Notes: generated by a model not told the origin, from the sequence alone. Shown: positions 21,026 to 31,766, counted from the stretch's first letter. The stretch is DNA of 64,000 bases from an uncultured Brevibacillus sp. (GCA_946402065.1 CAMIVR010000007.1:1-64000), one strand, 5' to 3'. Program-made: numbers and translations.

Positions 21026-21514
21026 TTATGATGGCAGCGGAGTAGCAGTCGGGGTTGCATATCCTTCTTTATAGGTCTGATCAATAAACGACCGAATTTC
21101 TAGCGGGGTTTTTCCTTCCTGCTTCAATTTGACGGAGTAGACGGTGATCTCCATACAAACGTTGCAGCGCGTACCGTGATCATCCCAAACGACAGTGCCA
21201 TCCTCTTTGACTTCTTTGATAAAGCAGTTGCCATTGTGCTGGTGGCCTGCACTCTCGCCGCAACCGCAGTAGCAAGGCATCGTTTTGAGCAGGTCTTGGT
21301 TTGCTGCGGACAGCTTGTAGACCTCTTTTATCTCGGGAGCTGCGTTATCGAGAAACGACGGGAGCTGTGTGAGTGAAGCGGTAGTTTCCTGTAAATCGCC
21401 ATTCGCCATATGCTCCGTATGGCCGGCGTGCTGATCGGCTTGTCCATTTGAGCATCCGGTCAACAGTGCGGCAGCAAGCAGCCCTGCGCAGAGTAAACGG
21501 GTTGGTTTCATCAC
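21026..21514 (-). CDS. PCYCGC-motif (predicted metal-binding) lipoprotein
   Basis: Lipobox LLTGCS; TMPCYCGCGESAGHQHNGNCFI; GTRCNVCMEI. Confidence 0.9.
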   Translation of the reverse strand: MMKPTRLLCAGLLAAALLTGCSNGQADQHAGHTEHMANGDLQETTASLTQLPSFLDNAAPEIKEVYKLSAANQDLLKTMPCYCGCGESAGHQHNGNCFIKEVKEDGTVVWDDHGTRCNVCMEITVYSVKLKQEGKTPLEIRSFIDQTYKEGYATPTATPLPS

Positions 21515-21594
21515 ACTGCCCTCCTTTTCATAGGCATTATAGCATAATGGGAATTAAAAGAAATGTGACAAAACAGCAAGCAATCCACTGTAAA

Positions 21595-21671
21595 TCGTAA
21601 TGAGTCTTATTTACTTTTTAAACACATATCTATATAATTAAGAAGCGTTAGTTAAATCGGAATCATTATGA
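21595..21671. promoter_or_regulatory. Two Zur-box-like sites in the PCYCGC/znuA intergenic region
   Basis: TCGGAATCATTATGA (21657-21671; 12/14 to Bacillus Zur consensus TCGTAATNATTACGA) and weaker TCGTAATGAGTCTTA (21595-21609; 10/14). Confidence 0.6.
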
Positions 21672-21700
21672 AATAGATTTTTCGAGAGGGGAATTGTGTG

Positions 21701-22675
21701 ATGAAATTATTTCAAAAAGCTCTTGTTGGGGTGCTTGGAGGGATTGTCGCTCTGACCGTAGCAGCATGCGGTCAGCAGCCAGGGGTAGACACAGGTCCCG
21801 CAACTGCCAAGCCGGCAGACGGAAAGCTTACCATATATACTTCTTTTTACCCGCTATACTTTGTCACTGAGAAAATTGCCGGCGACCATGCCGACGTGAT
21901 CAATATTGTACCGCCTGGCGTTGAGCCGCATGATTTTGAACCGACGGCGAAAGACATCGTCGCCATGTCACAAGGCCAGGTCTTGGTGTATAATGGAAGT
22001 GGTCTCGAGGCGTGGATTGACAAGGCGATCACGAGCTTTGACCAAACGAACATGACGGTGGTCAATGCAACAGACGGCCTGCCACTTTTGCCGATCTCGG
22101 AAGAGGAGCACGATCACGCTGCTGAAAGCCAAGGGAGCGAGCACGACCATGGCGAATTTGACCCTCACGTCTGGCTCGATCCGACACTGCTGAAGGCCCA
22201 GGCAGAAAAAGTGAAGGATGCTTTGGTGAAGACTGATCAGGCGCATAGCCAGGATTACGTGACGAACTACGAAAAGCTTGCCGGCGAGCTCGATCGGTTG
22301 GATAAGGAATTTCAAGACGTCACTGCATCCGCCAAGCAAAAAGAGATTGTCGTGGCACACAGCGCGTTCGGCTACCTGGCGCATAAATACGGTTTGACGC
22401 AGACAGGCGTATCAGGCTTGACCCCCGAGGCTGAGCCATCTCCGGCTGAGCTGAAGCAGCTTGTCGAGCACGTGAAGGAGCACAACATCCACTACATTTT
22501 ATTTGAAACCCTGGTCTCGCCTAAAGTAGCAGAAGTGATTGCCCGGGAGACGGGAGCTAAGACGGCCACGTTAAATCCGCTGGAAGGGTTGACGGTAGAC
22601 GAGGCCAATGCCGGCAAGGACTACCTGTCGATCATGCGCGAAAACCTGGAAACGCTGCGCTTGGCGCTGCAGTAA
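21701..22675 (+). CDS. znuA: Zinc ABC transporter substrate-binding lipoprotein (ZnuA/AdcA-type)
   Basis: Lipobox VAACGQ; PPGVEPHDFEPTAKD; His-rich EEHDHAAESQGSEHDHGEFDPHVWLDP. Confidence 0.95.
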   Translation: MKLFQKALVGVLGGIVALTVAACGQQPGVDTGPATAKPADGKLTIYTSFYPLYFVTEKIAGDHADVINIVPPGVEPHDFEPTAKDIVAMSQGQVLVYNGSGLEAWIDKAITSFDQTNMTVVNATDGLPLLPISEEEHDHAAESQGSEHDHGEFDPHVWLDPTLLKAQAEKVKDALVKTDQAHSQDYVTNYEKLAGELDRLDKEFQDVTASAKQKEIVVAHSAFGYLAHKYGLTQTGVSGLTPEAEPSPAELKQLVEHVKEHNIHYILFETLVSPKVAEVIARETGAKTATLNPLEGLTVDEANAGKDYLSIMRENLETLRLALQ

Positions 22676-22775
22676 AGAGAAAAATAAATGCTACTCATCA
22701 TCCTTGTTGATTCTGGTGAACCGGATAAGGTCTTGTGACGAAAGCATTGAAGTTACGGTAAAGGATGAGAAACAT

Positions 22776-23549
22776 ATGGAGAAGGTTCATTCCGAGGCTG
22801 CTGTCGTACAGCTATCCTCTGTCTCGTTTCAGTACGAATCCGGCAAAATCGTACTGGACGACATCAATTTCACATTGCAAAAGGGCGATTTTCTCGGCAT
22901 TGTCGGCCCAAACGGCTCGGGAAAGTCGACACTGATGAAGCTGATTCTCGGCCTGCTGCCGCCCAGCTCGGGACAGGTCGAGCTGTTTGGTCAGCCTGTC
23001 CATAAATTTCGCGACTGGTCAAAAGTCGGCTATGTCGCTCAGCAGGTCGCACACGGGACAGGTGGCTTTCCTGCTACCGTACGTGAGGTCGTCGCCTCCG
23101 GCCTGGTCGGAAAGGTCGGGCTCTTTCGGCGGTTGCAAGCGAAACATTACGCAATGGTCAAAGAGGCCGTAGAGCGTGTCGGTTTGTCGGAAAAGCTGGA
23201 TCAGCGGATCGGGAGCTTGTCGGGCGGACAGCTTCAGCGCGTGTTTATCGCCAGGGCGCTGGTCGCCGAGCCGGAGCTGTTGATCCTCGATGAGCCGACG
23301 GTTGGCGTCGACCAGGAATCCATCGAACAGTTTTATGGACTGCTCCGCTCGTTGAAAGAAGACAACGGCATGACACTGATGATTGTGAGTCACGATGTCG
23401 GTGTAATGACACAGTGGGTGAACAAGGTAGCCTGTTTGCAGCGAAAGCTTCATTTTCATGGTACGGCACATGACTTCGCTCACAATCAGGATAAAATATT
23501 CCAGAAGATGTATGGAGAGCACGTTCATTTGCTGGCTCACAATCATTAG
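22776..23549 (+). CDS. znuC: Zinc ABC transporter ATP-binding protein
   Basis: GPNGSGKSTLMKLILG, LSGGQLQRVFIARAL. ATG 22776 preferred over the longer ORF. Confidence 0.95.
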   Translation: MEKVHSEAAVVQLSSVSFQYESGKIVLDDINFTLQKGDFLGIVGPNGSGKSTLMKLILGLLPPSSGQVELFGQPVHKFRDWSKVGYVAQQVAHGTGGFPATVREVVASGLVGKVGLFRRLQAKHYAMVKEAVERVGLSEKLDQRIGSLSGGQLQRVFIARALVAEPELLILDEPTVGVDQESIEQFYGLLRSLKEDNGMTLMIVSHDVGVMTQWVNKVACLQRKLHFHGTAHDFAHNQDKIFQKMYGEHVHLLAHNH

Positions 23550-23566
23550 AAAGAAGGCGTTGATTG

Positions 23567-24406
23567 ATGTTAGCCGACTGGTGGCACTATGATTTTTTAC
23601 GGTATACGCTGTTTTCCGGCATCTTGATCGGTCTGATCTGTCCGGTGCTGGGAACATTTTTGATTGTGAGACGATTGTCCATGATGGCTGACGGCCTGTC
23701 CCATGTCACCCTTTCCGGAGTGGCTGCAGGTCTGTTACTATCAAAGAAAGTGGTTTTTTTCCAATCGGTTAATCCGCTGTTTTTCGGGATGCTGTTTTCC
23801 GTAGTCGGATCGTTGTTTATTGAGCGTCTGCGCAAAGTGTACAAATCTTATCAGGATTTGGCCATTCCGATCATACTCTCGGCCGGGCTGGGATTGTTTA
23901 CGGTTCTGATCAGTATAGCCAAAGGCTTCAATGCCGATCTGTACTCATACCTGTTCGGCAAAATCGTTACAGTGACCCTCCAGGATTTGTTGGCGCTTAT
24001 CGGGGTAGCGCTCGTCGTGCTAAGTACGGTAGGATTAATCTATAAAGAGTTGTTTGCTGTCTCGTTTGATGAGGAGTTTGCCAGAGTATCCGGTGTGTCG
24101 CGGAAGACGATCAATCTGTGGTTCATGGTGTTGGTCGCGTTGACCATCGCAGCTTCCATGCGGATCGTCGGGGTCTTGTTGATTTCCGCACTGATAACGA
24201 TTCCGGTGGCGGCAAGTCTGCAAATTGCCGGCAGCTTTCGGCAAGCGATCCTTTATGCGATCGTCTTCGCTGAAGCGTCGGTTTTGATCGGATTGTACTT
24301 TGCTTATCTATTGGATTGGGCTTCAGGCGGAACGATTGTGTTGACAGCTGTCTGCCTGTTGCTGCTCGTACTGGGAGTAAAGCGTGTGAAGCGGTCACTG
24401 AGGTAA
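23567..24406 (+). CDS. znuB: Zinc ABC transporter permease
   Basis: ABC-3 family permease: FLIVRRLSMMADGLSHVTLSGVAAG. Confidence 0.95.
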   Translation: MLADWWHYDFLRYTLFSGILIGLICPVLGTFLIVRRLSMMADGLSHVTLSGVAAGLLLSKKVVFFQSVNPLFFGMLFSVVGSLFIERLRKVYKSYQDLAIPIILSAGLGLFTVLISIAKGFNADLYSYLFGKIVTVTLQDLLALIGVALVVLSTVGLIYKELFAVSFDEEFARVSGVSRKTINLWFMVLVALTIAASMRIVGVLLISALITIPVAASLQIAGSFRQAILYAIVFAEASVLIGLYFAYLLDWASGGTIVLTAVCLLLLVLGVKRVKRSLR

Positions 24407-24427
24407 ATCAGAAAGGAGGCTGCGGTT

Positions 24428-24847
24428 GTGACTGTCGATGAGGCGTTGAAGATCTTAAAACAGCGTGGCTACAAATACACGGGGAAACGCGAGGAAATCA
24501 TTCGCATTTGTGCGAAGGAGAAGCGGTACCTCTCTGCGAAGGATATTTTGGAGCGGATCAAAGACCAATTTCCCAACCTAAGCTTTGACACCGTTTACCG
24601 TAATCTTTCCACGTTTGTAGAGCTGGGCATACTTGAGGCGACTGACCTGGAGGGCGAAGGCAAATTCCGTCTCGCCTGCAGCAGCACGGGTCATCACCAC
24701 CATCACGTCATCTGTACGGAGTGTGGGAAAACATCCTCGCTGCCCGGATGTCCGATGAGTCTTTTCGCTTCGTTGCCGGAGGAATTTCACGTTACGGGAC
24801 ACAAGTTTGAAGTGTACGGAACATGCCGTGACTGTTTGCATCAGTAA
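24428..24847 (+). CDS. zur: Fur-family regulator, probably Zur
   Basis: RGYKYTGKREEIIRICAKEKRYLSAKDIL; HHHHVICTECGKTS; CRDCL; co-located with znu genes. Confidence 0.85.
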   Translation: MTVDEALKILKQRGYKYTGKREEIIRICAKEKRYLSAKDILERIKDQFPNLSFDTVYRNLSTFVELGILEATDLEGEGKFRLACSSTGHHHHHVICTECGKTSSLPGCPMSLFASLPEEFHVTGHKFEVYGTCRDCLHQ

Positions 24848-24860
24848 CGATCTTCAGCTA

Positions 24861-24929
24861 AAAACCAGCTTTCCCATCGGCGTTGCACACTTTATGAGTG
24901 GTCGGTCGGTGGGAAAGTTGGTTTTTTTC
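24861..24929 (+). terminator. Intrinsic terminator after zur
   Basis: AAAAACCAGCTTTCCCA...TGGGAAAGTTGGTTTTTTT. Confidence 0.8.
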
Positions 24930-24941
24930 GCATTCCTTTTG

Positions 24942-24964
24942 GTATAATATACGAGATATTATAC
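24942..24964. promoter_or_regulatory. Palindromic operator candidate over the nadB promoter -10
   Basis: GTATAATAT-ACGAG-ATATTATAC, perfect 9-bp arms that include TATAAT. Confidence 0.55.
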
Positions 24965-25032
24965 GCAATGATCCGGCTTTTAATTAGAGGACTTGGCAAA
25001 ATTCTGACCATACAGAGAGAAGGGACATAGGG

Positions 25033-26652
25033 ATGATCCCCCGCTATATTACCGACGTTGATTTAAGTCAGCTTCCACGCGTCCGCACAGATGTCGTGGT
25101 GATTGGAGTAGGCATCGCAGGCTTATACACGGCACTGCAGGCAAGCGAGTTCGCTCAGGTGATGCTGATCGGCAAAAAGGGCTTGGATGACAGCAATACC
25201 CGCTGGGCGCAGGGCGGGATTGCAGCTGTCACCGCGCAAACCGACTCGCCTGCCCTGCACCTGAAGGACACGCTGGTGGCCGGGGCGGGTCTGTGCTCGT
25301 ATGAGGCTGTCGATGTGCTTGTCCACGAGGGACCGGAGCGGTTAAAAGAATTAATTGAATACGGTACCAACTTTGACAAAGACGAACAAGGACAGTATGA
25401 GCTGACCAAAGAAGGGGCCCACAGCCAGCGGCGAATTTTGCATGCACACGGCGATGCGACCGGAGCAGAGATCGTCAGGGCGCTTTCCGAGCGAACAAGG
25501 CAGACGGATCAAATCACCGTGCTGGAAAACCACTTCGTCATCGATGTCGTCACCCGGCAAGGGGAGTGTGTCGGGGTTCTCGTCATGGGACCGGATGGGG
25601 AGCTGTTTTTCGTCGAGTCGACGGCGACTGTGCTGGCTACTGGCGGCGCAGGGCAATTATACCGCTATACGACCAATCCCGACATCGCTACAGCCGACGG
25701 GATCGCCATGGCCTATCGGGCGGGGGCGGACATCAAGGATATGGAGTTTATCCAGTTCCATCCGACCGTTCTGCACTTTCCCGGAGCTCCGCGGTTTTTG
25801 ATCACAGAAGCGGTCCGCGGAGAAGGAGCGATTTTGCGCAATATAGACGGCGAGCGGTTCATGGAGAAGTATCATCCGCAAAAAGAGCTGGCTCCCCGCG
25901 ATATCGTCGCCAGGGCGATCATTTCAGAGATGGAACGGACCAATTCGGCTTACGTCTATTTGGATATTACACATGAGTCGGAAGAGTTAATCAAGCACCG
26001 CTTTCCGACCGTTTACGGATTCTGCCTGCAGTACGGGCTGGATATGGTGACGGACTGGATCCCGGTCTCTCCGGCGTGCCATTACATCATGGGCGGGGTA
26101 CAGACAGACCTGCACGGCGAAACGGCGACGAAGCGCCTGTTTGCCTGTGGAGAAGTGTCCTGTACGGGCGTGCACGGAGCCAACCGATTGGCGAGCAATT
26201 CCTTGTCGGAAGCAGTCGTCTTTGGCCATCGCATCGTCCAGCGGATCAAAGAGCTGCCGCCGCTGGAGGCTGTCAGACCGCTTGCTTTTGTGAGGGAGCG
26301 GAAGATGACGGCGATTCAGACCCGGGAGCAGCGGATCAGGCTGCAAAAGCTCATGCTGCGCTACGTCGGATTAAAGCGCAATGAAGCAGGACTGAAAAAA
26401 GCAATGGCCGAAATGGAGAAGATGCTGGCGCTATTTGACTGCCAAAGCCGGGAGAAGGAAGCGTACGAACTCCTGAATTTGCTTACAGTCGCGACGTTGG
26501 CGACACGGGCTTCGCTGCTTCGCACCGAGAGCCGCGGCGGCCATTACCGGAGCGACTTTCCTGACAAGGACGACGTCAACTGGCGAAAGCATATCATTCA
26601 ATCAATCGATGGCGGTGTAAGAGAGGAAGTCGAATTGTCGAATGTGGAGTAA
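25033..26652 (+). CDS. nadB: L-aspartate oxidase
   Basis: DVVVIGVGIAGLYTAL; TRWAQGGIAAV; ESRGGHYRSDFP. Confidence 0.97.
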   Translation: MIPRYITDVDLSQLPRVRTDVVVIGVGIAGLYTALQASEFAQVMLIGKKGLDDSNTRWAQGGIAAVTAQTDSPALHLKDTLVAGAGLCSYEAVDVLVHEGPERLKELIEYGTNFDKDEQGQYELTKEGAHSQRRILHAHGDATGAEIVRALSERTRQTDQITVLENHFVIDVVTRQGECVGVLVMGPDGELFFVESTATVLATGGAGQLYRYTTNPDIATADGIAMAYRAGADIKDMEFIQFHPTVLHFPGAPRFLITEAVRGEGAILRNIDGERFMEKYHPQKELAPRDIVARAIISEMERTNSAYVYLDITHESEELIKHRFPTVYGFCLQYGLDMVTDWIPVSPACHYIMGGVQTDLHGETATKRLFACGEVSCTGVHGANRLASNSLSEAVVFGHRIVQRIKELPPLEAVRPLAFVRERKMTAIQTREQRIRLQKLMLRYVGLKRNEAGLKKAMAEMEKMLALFDCQSREKEAYELLNLLTVATLATRASLLRTESRGGHYRSDFPDKDDVNWRKHIIQSIDGGVREEVELSNVE

Positions 26653-27487
26653 ACGCGAATTGCAGCGCAAAATAGAAGATTGGCTGTCTGAGGACGTCGG
26701 CGCAGGCGATATTACCTCGATGAGCACGATTCCTGAAAGCGAAGAAGGAGTAGGCATCATGTATGCCAAGGAGTCCGGCGTGCTGGCAGGGCTGCCTGTC
26801 GCCGAGCTGGTCTTTGAAGTGATCGACCCCGCGCTTGCGTTTAAGGCGCTGGTAGCAGAGGGAAGCCGAATAGCAAAAGGCGAGGCAATCGTGGAGGTAA
26901 GCGGCTCGGTGCGCTCGATTTTGGCGGGTGAGCGCCTCGCCCTCAATCTTTTGCAACGCCTCTCCGGCATTGCCACACTGACCAGCGAATACGCCGCGGC
27001 GATTGCCGGAACGCATGCACGGGTCGTCGATACGCGCAAAACCACGCCGGGACTGCGCATGCTGGAAAAATACGCCGTGCGGGTCGGCGGCGGGCACAAT
27101 CATCGCTTTGCCTTGTACGACGCGGTAATGATCAAGGACAATCACATCAAAGGCGCCGGCGGCATCACGCGCGCGGTCACATCGGCACGGGCAGCGATTC
27201 CGCATACGATGAAAATCGAAGTGGAGACTGAGTCGCTTGCCGAGGTGGAAGAGGCGCTGCAGGCAGGTGCCGACATCATCATGCTCGACAACATGCCCAC
27301 TGACATGATGCGGGAGGCCGTTTCGCTGATTGCCGGAAAAGCAGTCGTAGAAGCATCGGGCGGCGTGAACTTGAGCACCATTCGGGCGATCGCGGAAACG
27401 GGCGTCGACGTCATCTCTGTCGGTGCGCTGACGCATTCCGTACGCGCCCTGGACATCAGCCTGGATCTTAACCAGAGGAAGAGATAG
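26642..27487 (+). CDS. nadC: Nicotinate-nucleotide pyrophosphorylase
   Basis: [40 protein letters not shown]. Confidence 0.97.
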   Translation: MWSKRELQRKIEDWLSEDVGAGDITSMSTIPESEEGVGIMYAKESGVLAGLPVAELVFEVIDPALAFKALVAEGSRIAKGEAIVEVSGSVRSILAGERLALNLLQRLSGIATLTSEYAAAIAGTHARVVDTRKTTPGLRMLEKYAVRVGGGHNHRFALYDAVMIKDNHIKGAGGITRAVTSARAAIPHTMKIEVETESLAEVEEALQAGADIIMLDNMPTDMMREAVSLIAGKAVVEASGGVNLSTIRAIAETGVDVISVGALTHSVRALDISLDLNQRKR

Positions 27488-27500
27488 TGAGGGAAGCCCG

Positions 27501-28280
27501 ATGCTTTTGGTGCTCGATATAGGGAATAGCAATATTGTCTTAGGCATGTACGAGGGCGACGAGCTTGCTTTCCACTGGCGCGTTGCCACTGACCGTAACA
27601 AGACCGAGGACGAATACGGCATGCTGGTGCTCAATTTGTTTGACAGCGTCGGCTTGCACTTTGATCAGATCGAAGGGGTTATCATCTCTTCGGTAGTGCC
27701 GCCGCTCAATCTTGCCATCGAGCGGATGTGCATCAAATATTTCCAAAAGAAGCCGCTGGTGGTCGGTCCCGGAATCAAGACGGGACTGAACATTAAATCC
27801 GAGTATCCGCGCGAGCTGGGGGCAGACCGGATCGTCAACGCGGTCGCTGCGATCCATTTTTACGGCCCGCCGCTGATAGTCGTTGACTTCGGGACGGCGA
27901 CGACATTTTGTTACGTAGACCAGCATGCACAGTACAGAGGTGGCGCGATTGCCCCCGGAATAGGCATTTCTACGGAGGCGTTGTTCACGCGGGCGGCCAA
28001 GCTGCCGCGCATCGAATTGACCAAACCGCCAAGCGTAGTCGGCCGCAATACGATTGCCTCGATGCAATCGGGGATTTACTACGGGTTTGTCGGCCAGGTC
28101 GAGGGGATTGTGGGGCGGATGGCGGCAGAGTCCGAGGTTCGCCCCAAGGTTGTCGCTACGGGCGGTTTGGCGTCATTAATAGCCGATGAGACACGCTGCA
28201 TTGACGTCGTGGATACGAGTTTGACGTTAAAAGGATTGCGGTTGATCTACATGCGGAATCAAGAACAACAAACCAGATAA
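27501..28280 (+). CDS. coaX: Type III pantothenate kinase
   Basis: [49 protein letters not shown]. Confidence 0.96.
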   Translation: MLLVLDIGNSNIVLGMYEGDELAFHWRVATDRNKTEDEYGMLVLNLFDSVGLHFDQIEGVIISSVVPPLNLAIERMCIKYFQKKPLVVGPGIKTGLNIKSEYPRELGADRIVNAVAAIHFYGPPLIVVDFGTATTFCYVDQHAQYRGGAIAPGIGISTEALFTRAAKLPRIELTKPPSVVGRNTIASMQSGIYYGFVGQVEGIVGRMAAESEVRPKVVATGGLASLIADETRCIDVVDTSLTLKGLRLIYMRNQEQQTR

Positions 28281-28311
28281 AATCCGAGTTTACTAGCTCG
28301 ACCAAGCATGG

Positions 28312-28374
28312 GCCGAAAGAGGGAAGGAACCGGCGCTGTCAACGCGTCTTCCGCTCTTGGCTCGTGTTTTTTTG
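28312..28374 (+). terminator. Intrinsic terminator after coaX
   Basis: GCCGAAAGAGGGAAG...CTTCCGCTCTTGGC followed downstream by T-run. Confidence 0.75.
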
Positions 28375-28481
28375 CGTTTCTGGATGTTCCGGTTGAAAGG
28401 AACCCGTATACGACGAGAGAATTGTTAGAGAATACCGAAGGAGGGACCCGTCGTGAATTGTAGTGAAACAGAGGGGATGGA

Positions 28482-29660
28482 ATGAAGCGTACAGTTTACA
28501 AAGGGAGCGTTGTCCTGACAGATCAAATCGTCGAACAGGGAGTCGTTGCAGTGGAGCACGGGCGAATTATCTATGCCGGAGCAGAAGGCGGCTACAGCTA
28601 TGGAGGAGACGAGCAGCTTCGCGATTACTCGGGGTGTTGGATCATGCCCGGGTTGATCGATATCCACGTCCATGGCAGCAATGGATGCGATGTGATGGAT
28701 GGAACGAGAGAAGCGCTTCAGACCATCAGCAAAAGCCTGTGCCGTTACGGCGTTACCGGATTTCTGGCGACGACGATGGCAGCGCCCCTCACAGAAGTAG
28801 AGCGGGTAACGGCAGCGGTCGCGGCACTGATGGCAGAGGGAGTGGAGCTCGATGCGCAATTGCTGGGAGTGCATCTCGAGGGGCCATGGCTGAATCCGCG
28901 CATGAAAGGAGCTCAGTCAGAGGAGCACATCTGCAATCCGGGTGAGCAGCAAGTAGAGGCAGTCCTGCACATGTGCGGCGAGCATTTGCGCGTCGTGACG
29001 ATTGCGCCGGAGCTGCCGGGGGCGTTGGCTGCGATTCGACGGTTGAGCAGCCAGGGGATCGTCTGCTCCATTGGCCATACAGACGCTACGGCAGAGCAGG
29101 TAGAGGCAGCGATTGCCCATGGAGCGACACACTGTACACACTTATTTAATGCGATGCGCGGGCTGCATCATCGGGAGCCGGGGGTGGTCGGCACAGCGCT
29201 GGTAAAACGACAGTTGAGCTGCGATATGATCGCCGATCTCGTCCATGTCCACCCCCATGCCGTTGAATTGGCTTACCATAGCAAAGGACGTGAACGCCTG
29301 TTTTTGATCAGCGACGGGATGCGGGCAGTCGGCATGAGCGACGGGAGCTATGAGCTGGGCGGGCAGACGGTCAACGTAGTCGGCTGCATCGCCCGTCTGA
29401 GTGACGGCACCCTTGCCGGAAGTACGCTGACATTGAATCAGGCGGTGCGGAACATGGTCGAGACGTTGGGTATATCTGTATCCGATGCTGTCTATATGGC
29501 AGCCACGGGACCAGCCGAAAAAATCGGTTGGGGCAGTCAAAAGGGCAGTCTGGATGCGGGAAAGGATGCCGATCTCGTAATCATGGCAAAGGACTTTACC
29601 GTGCTGTTGACAGTGGTGCAGGGGCGAGTCGTCTTCCGTGAGGGGGAGAATCGACCGTAA
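28482..29660 (+). CDS. nagA: N-acetylglucosamine-6-phosphate deacetylase
   Basis: MPGLIDIHVHGSNGCDVMDGT; GVHLEGPWLNPRMKGAQ; GHTDATAEQ; ISDGMRAVG. Confidence 0.95.
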   Translation: MKRTVYKGSVVLTDQIVEQGVVAVEHGRIIYAGAEGGYSYGGDEQLRDYSGCWIMPGLIDIHVHGSNGCDVMDGTREALQTISKSLCRYGVTGFLATTMAAPLTEVERVTAAVAALMAEGVELDAQLLGVHLEGPWLNPRMKGAQSEEHICNPGEQQVEAVLHMCGEHLRVVTIAPELPGALAAIRRLSSQGIVCSIGHTDATAEQVEAAIAHGATHCTHLFNAMRGLHHREPGVVGTALVKRQLSCDMIADLVHVHPHAVELAYHSKGRERLFLISDGMRAVGMSDGSYELGGQTVNVVGCIARLSDGTLAGSTLTLNQAVRNMVETLGISVSDAVYMAATGPAEKIGWGSQKGSLDAGKDADLVIMAKDFTVLLTVVQGRVVFREGENRP

Positions 29661-29857
29661 TATCCAAGGATCGGGTAAGTTCACATGGCGACGTTATACG
29701 CAACATTGGCGATAGCTGGAGGATTGCCTGCGATGACGAGGAGCAGATAGCACGCCGGATTGATCGACTAACTGGACAACGGTTTGCTGGCGACCAAACC
29801 ATTCATGCCGCTACCTACTTCCTGTCCCGGTTCCTGATCGTGAAGTTTATTAGGTGA
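29642..29857 (+). other. Open frame without a canonical start codon, possible unannotated small protein or relic
   Basis: Frame from just after TGA 29639-29641 to TGA 29855-29857 reads ...VISKDRVSSHGDVIRNIGDSWRIACDDEEQIARRIDRLTGQRFAGDQTIHAATYFLSRFLIVKFIR; no ATG/GTG/TTG near the GGGGGAG at 29642-29648. Confidence 0.35.
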
Positions 29858-30047
29858 CACCGGGTCAGGAGGTACGTAACCACGTTGATCATTGCCAGAA
29901 ACAGGACCAAGGAATCATTTTTTTATAAAACACAAATGATAAAATTTTCGTATTATTTTACATATCTAGGTTTCCTCCAAGATTAGACAGGGTATATATG
30001 TAAAATAACAAAACACGTAGACGGAAAAACATAGATGGGGGAAACGT

Positions 30048-31748
30048 ATGCGATTTACGCTATCAGGGAAACTCATTCTCGGGTTCACTTGTATTTTGCT
30101 GATGTTGGTTGGTTTTGGTTTGCTGTCCATTTCGGAAATGAAAACCCTCAATCAAAAAACAGTGGAAGTCCAATCGAAATGGCTCCCCGCTGTCAAAGCA
30201 ATCAATGAAATCAATTATTTGATTGAACACGTTGCGGCAACCGATTTAAAGCATGTTGTTTCCAACGATATGGGAGCGAAGGGAGCATATGAAGAGGAAA
30301 TTAACAAAACGGTTGGAGAATTAAACAACACCTTTAAAGAATACGAAAGCATGATCAGTTCTGAAGAAGAAGCCACGATCTTCAAAAACATGAGGCGAGA
30401 GTGGGACTGGTACATAAAAATTCACGACCTGGTGATCCAGGCGAGCAACAAGCGGGATAATGTGTATGCGGGCACGCTTGTCGGAGGGGCTAACGACCGC
30501 TTCAACACGATCCGCGTCTACCTCGACAAGCTGGTGAAAATCAACATGGATGGCGCCATTGCCGCGAGCAATGAAGGGAGCGCCCTGTTCGAGACAAGCC
30601 GGAGAAACACGATTGCGATCAGCGCTGTGGCTGTCATTCTCGGCTTGATCATCGCCATTTTCATCAGTAACAAAATCTCGCGACCGGTCAAAAAGATGGC
30701 GTTGCTCGCCACCGAAATCGCCGAAGGCAACCTCCGGGTAGAGCAAATGAACGTGAAAAACAAGGACGAAATCGGCGACTTGGCCAACGCCTTTAACGTA
30801 ATGTCCAATGGCCTGCGAACCGTTGTTCAGCAGGTGGCGACCAATACAGAGCAGGTAGCGGCATCGGCCGAGGAGCTTTTGGCCAGCTCCGAGCAGACGA
30901 GTCGAGCGACTGAGCAGATCGCGTCCACGATTCAAGAGGTAGCTTCAGGGACGGAGCAGCAAGCACAGAGTGTGCAAGAGAGCTCCAAGGCAGTGACGGA
31001 AATGTCGATCGGGGCCGAGCAGATCGCCAGCAATGCGCAGACAGTATCGACGGCAGCGGTCCAGGCATCCACGCTCTCGCAAGAAGGCAACCAGACGATC
31101 CAGGTCGCCATCAAACAAATCAATTCCATTCACAAAACGATTAGCGGGCTTGCCGAAGTGATCAAGGGCTTGGGCAATCGCTCGCAAGAGATCGGCCAAA
31201 TCGTTGAGGTCATTTCCGGAATTGCCGGACAGACCAATCTGTTGGCCCTGAATGCAGCTATCGAAGCCGCGCGGGCCGGGGAGCAGGGCCGGGGCTTTGC
31301 CGTTGTCGCCGATGAAGTCCGCAAGCTCGCCGAGCAGTCCTCCAGCTCGGCACAGCAAATATCCGATCTGATCCAGGGCATTCAGGTGGAGACGCAGAAG
31401 GCCGTGTCGGCGATGAGCGTCGGCACGCGAGAAGTCGCGGAAGGATTGCAAATGGTCAATTCGGCGGGAGACGCATTTGAACAGATCCAGCAATCGATCG
31501 TCCAGGTGGCCCGGCAAATCCAGGAGGTATCGGCAGCAGCCGAGCAAATGTCGGCGAATACGGAGCACGTCGTCAACTCTATCCAGCATATCGCGCAAAT
31601 CGCCGAAGAAGCCGCTTCGGGGACGCAGACGGTATCGGCATCGACAGAAGAACAGCTCGCCTCGATGGAGGAGATCTCGTCCTCGGCGAATGCACTCTCC
31701 AATATGGCGGAAGAGCTGCAAATGCTGGTGGGCAAATTTAAACTGTAA
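30048..31748 (+). CDS. Methyl-accepting chemotaxis protein
   Basis: Two TM helices, HAMP, and signalling hairpin [45 protein letters not shown]. Confidence 0.97.
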   Translation: MRFTLSGKLILGFTCILLMLVGFGLLSISEMKTLNQKTVEVQSKWLPAVKAINEINYLIEHVAATDLKHVVSNDMGAKGAYEEEINKTVGELNNTFKEYESMISSEEEATIFKNMRREWDWYIKIHDLVIQASNKRDNVYAGTLVGGANDRFNTIRVYLDKLVKINMDGAIAASNEGSALFETSRRNTIAISAVAVILGLIIAIFISNKISRPVKKMALLATEIAEGNLRVEQMNVKNKDEIGDLANAFNVMSNGLRTVVQQVATNTEQVAASAEELLASSEQTSRATEQIASTIQEVASGTEQQAQSVQESSKAVTEMSIGAEQIASNAQTVSTAAVQASTLSQEGNQTIQVAIKQINSIHKTISGLAEVIKGLGNRSQEIGQIVEVISGIAGQTNLLALNAAIEAARAGEQGRGFAVVADEVRKLAEQSSSSAQQISDLIQGIQVETQKAVSAMSVGTREVAEGLQMVNSAGDAFEQIQQSIVQVARQIQEVSAAAEQMSANTEHVVNSIQHIAQIAEEAASGTQTVSASTEEQLASMEEISSSANALSNMAEELQMLVGKFKL

Positions 31749-31766
31749 ACGGCAAAGAAGCAGTCA

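Noticed and set aside
26594-27634. 346-aa antisense ORF opposite nadC/coaX
   Set aside because: Overlaps two well-supported sense genes; no recognisable domain.
30945-31721. 258-aa antisense ORF opposite the chemoreceptor signalling domain
   Set aside because: Shadow frame of a repetitive coiled-coil coding region; composition (RRxRxLL repeats) reflects the heptads on the other strand.
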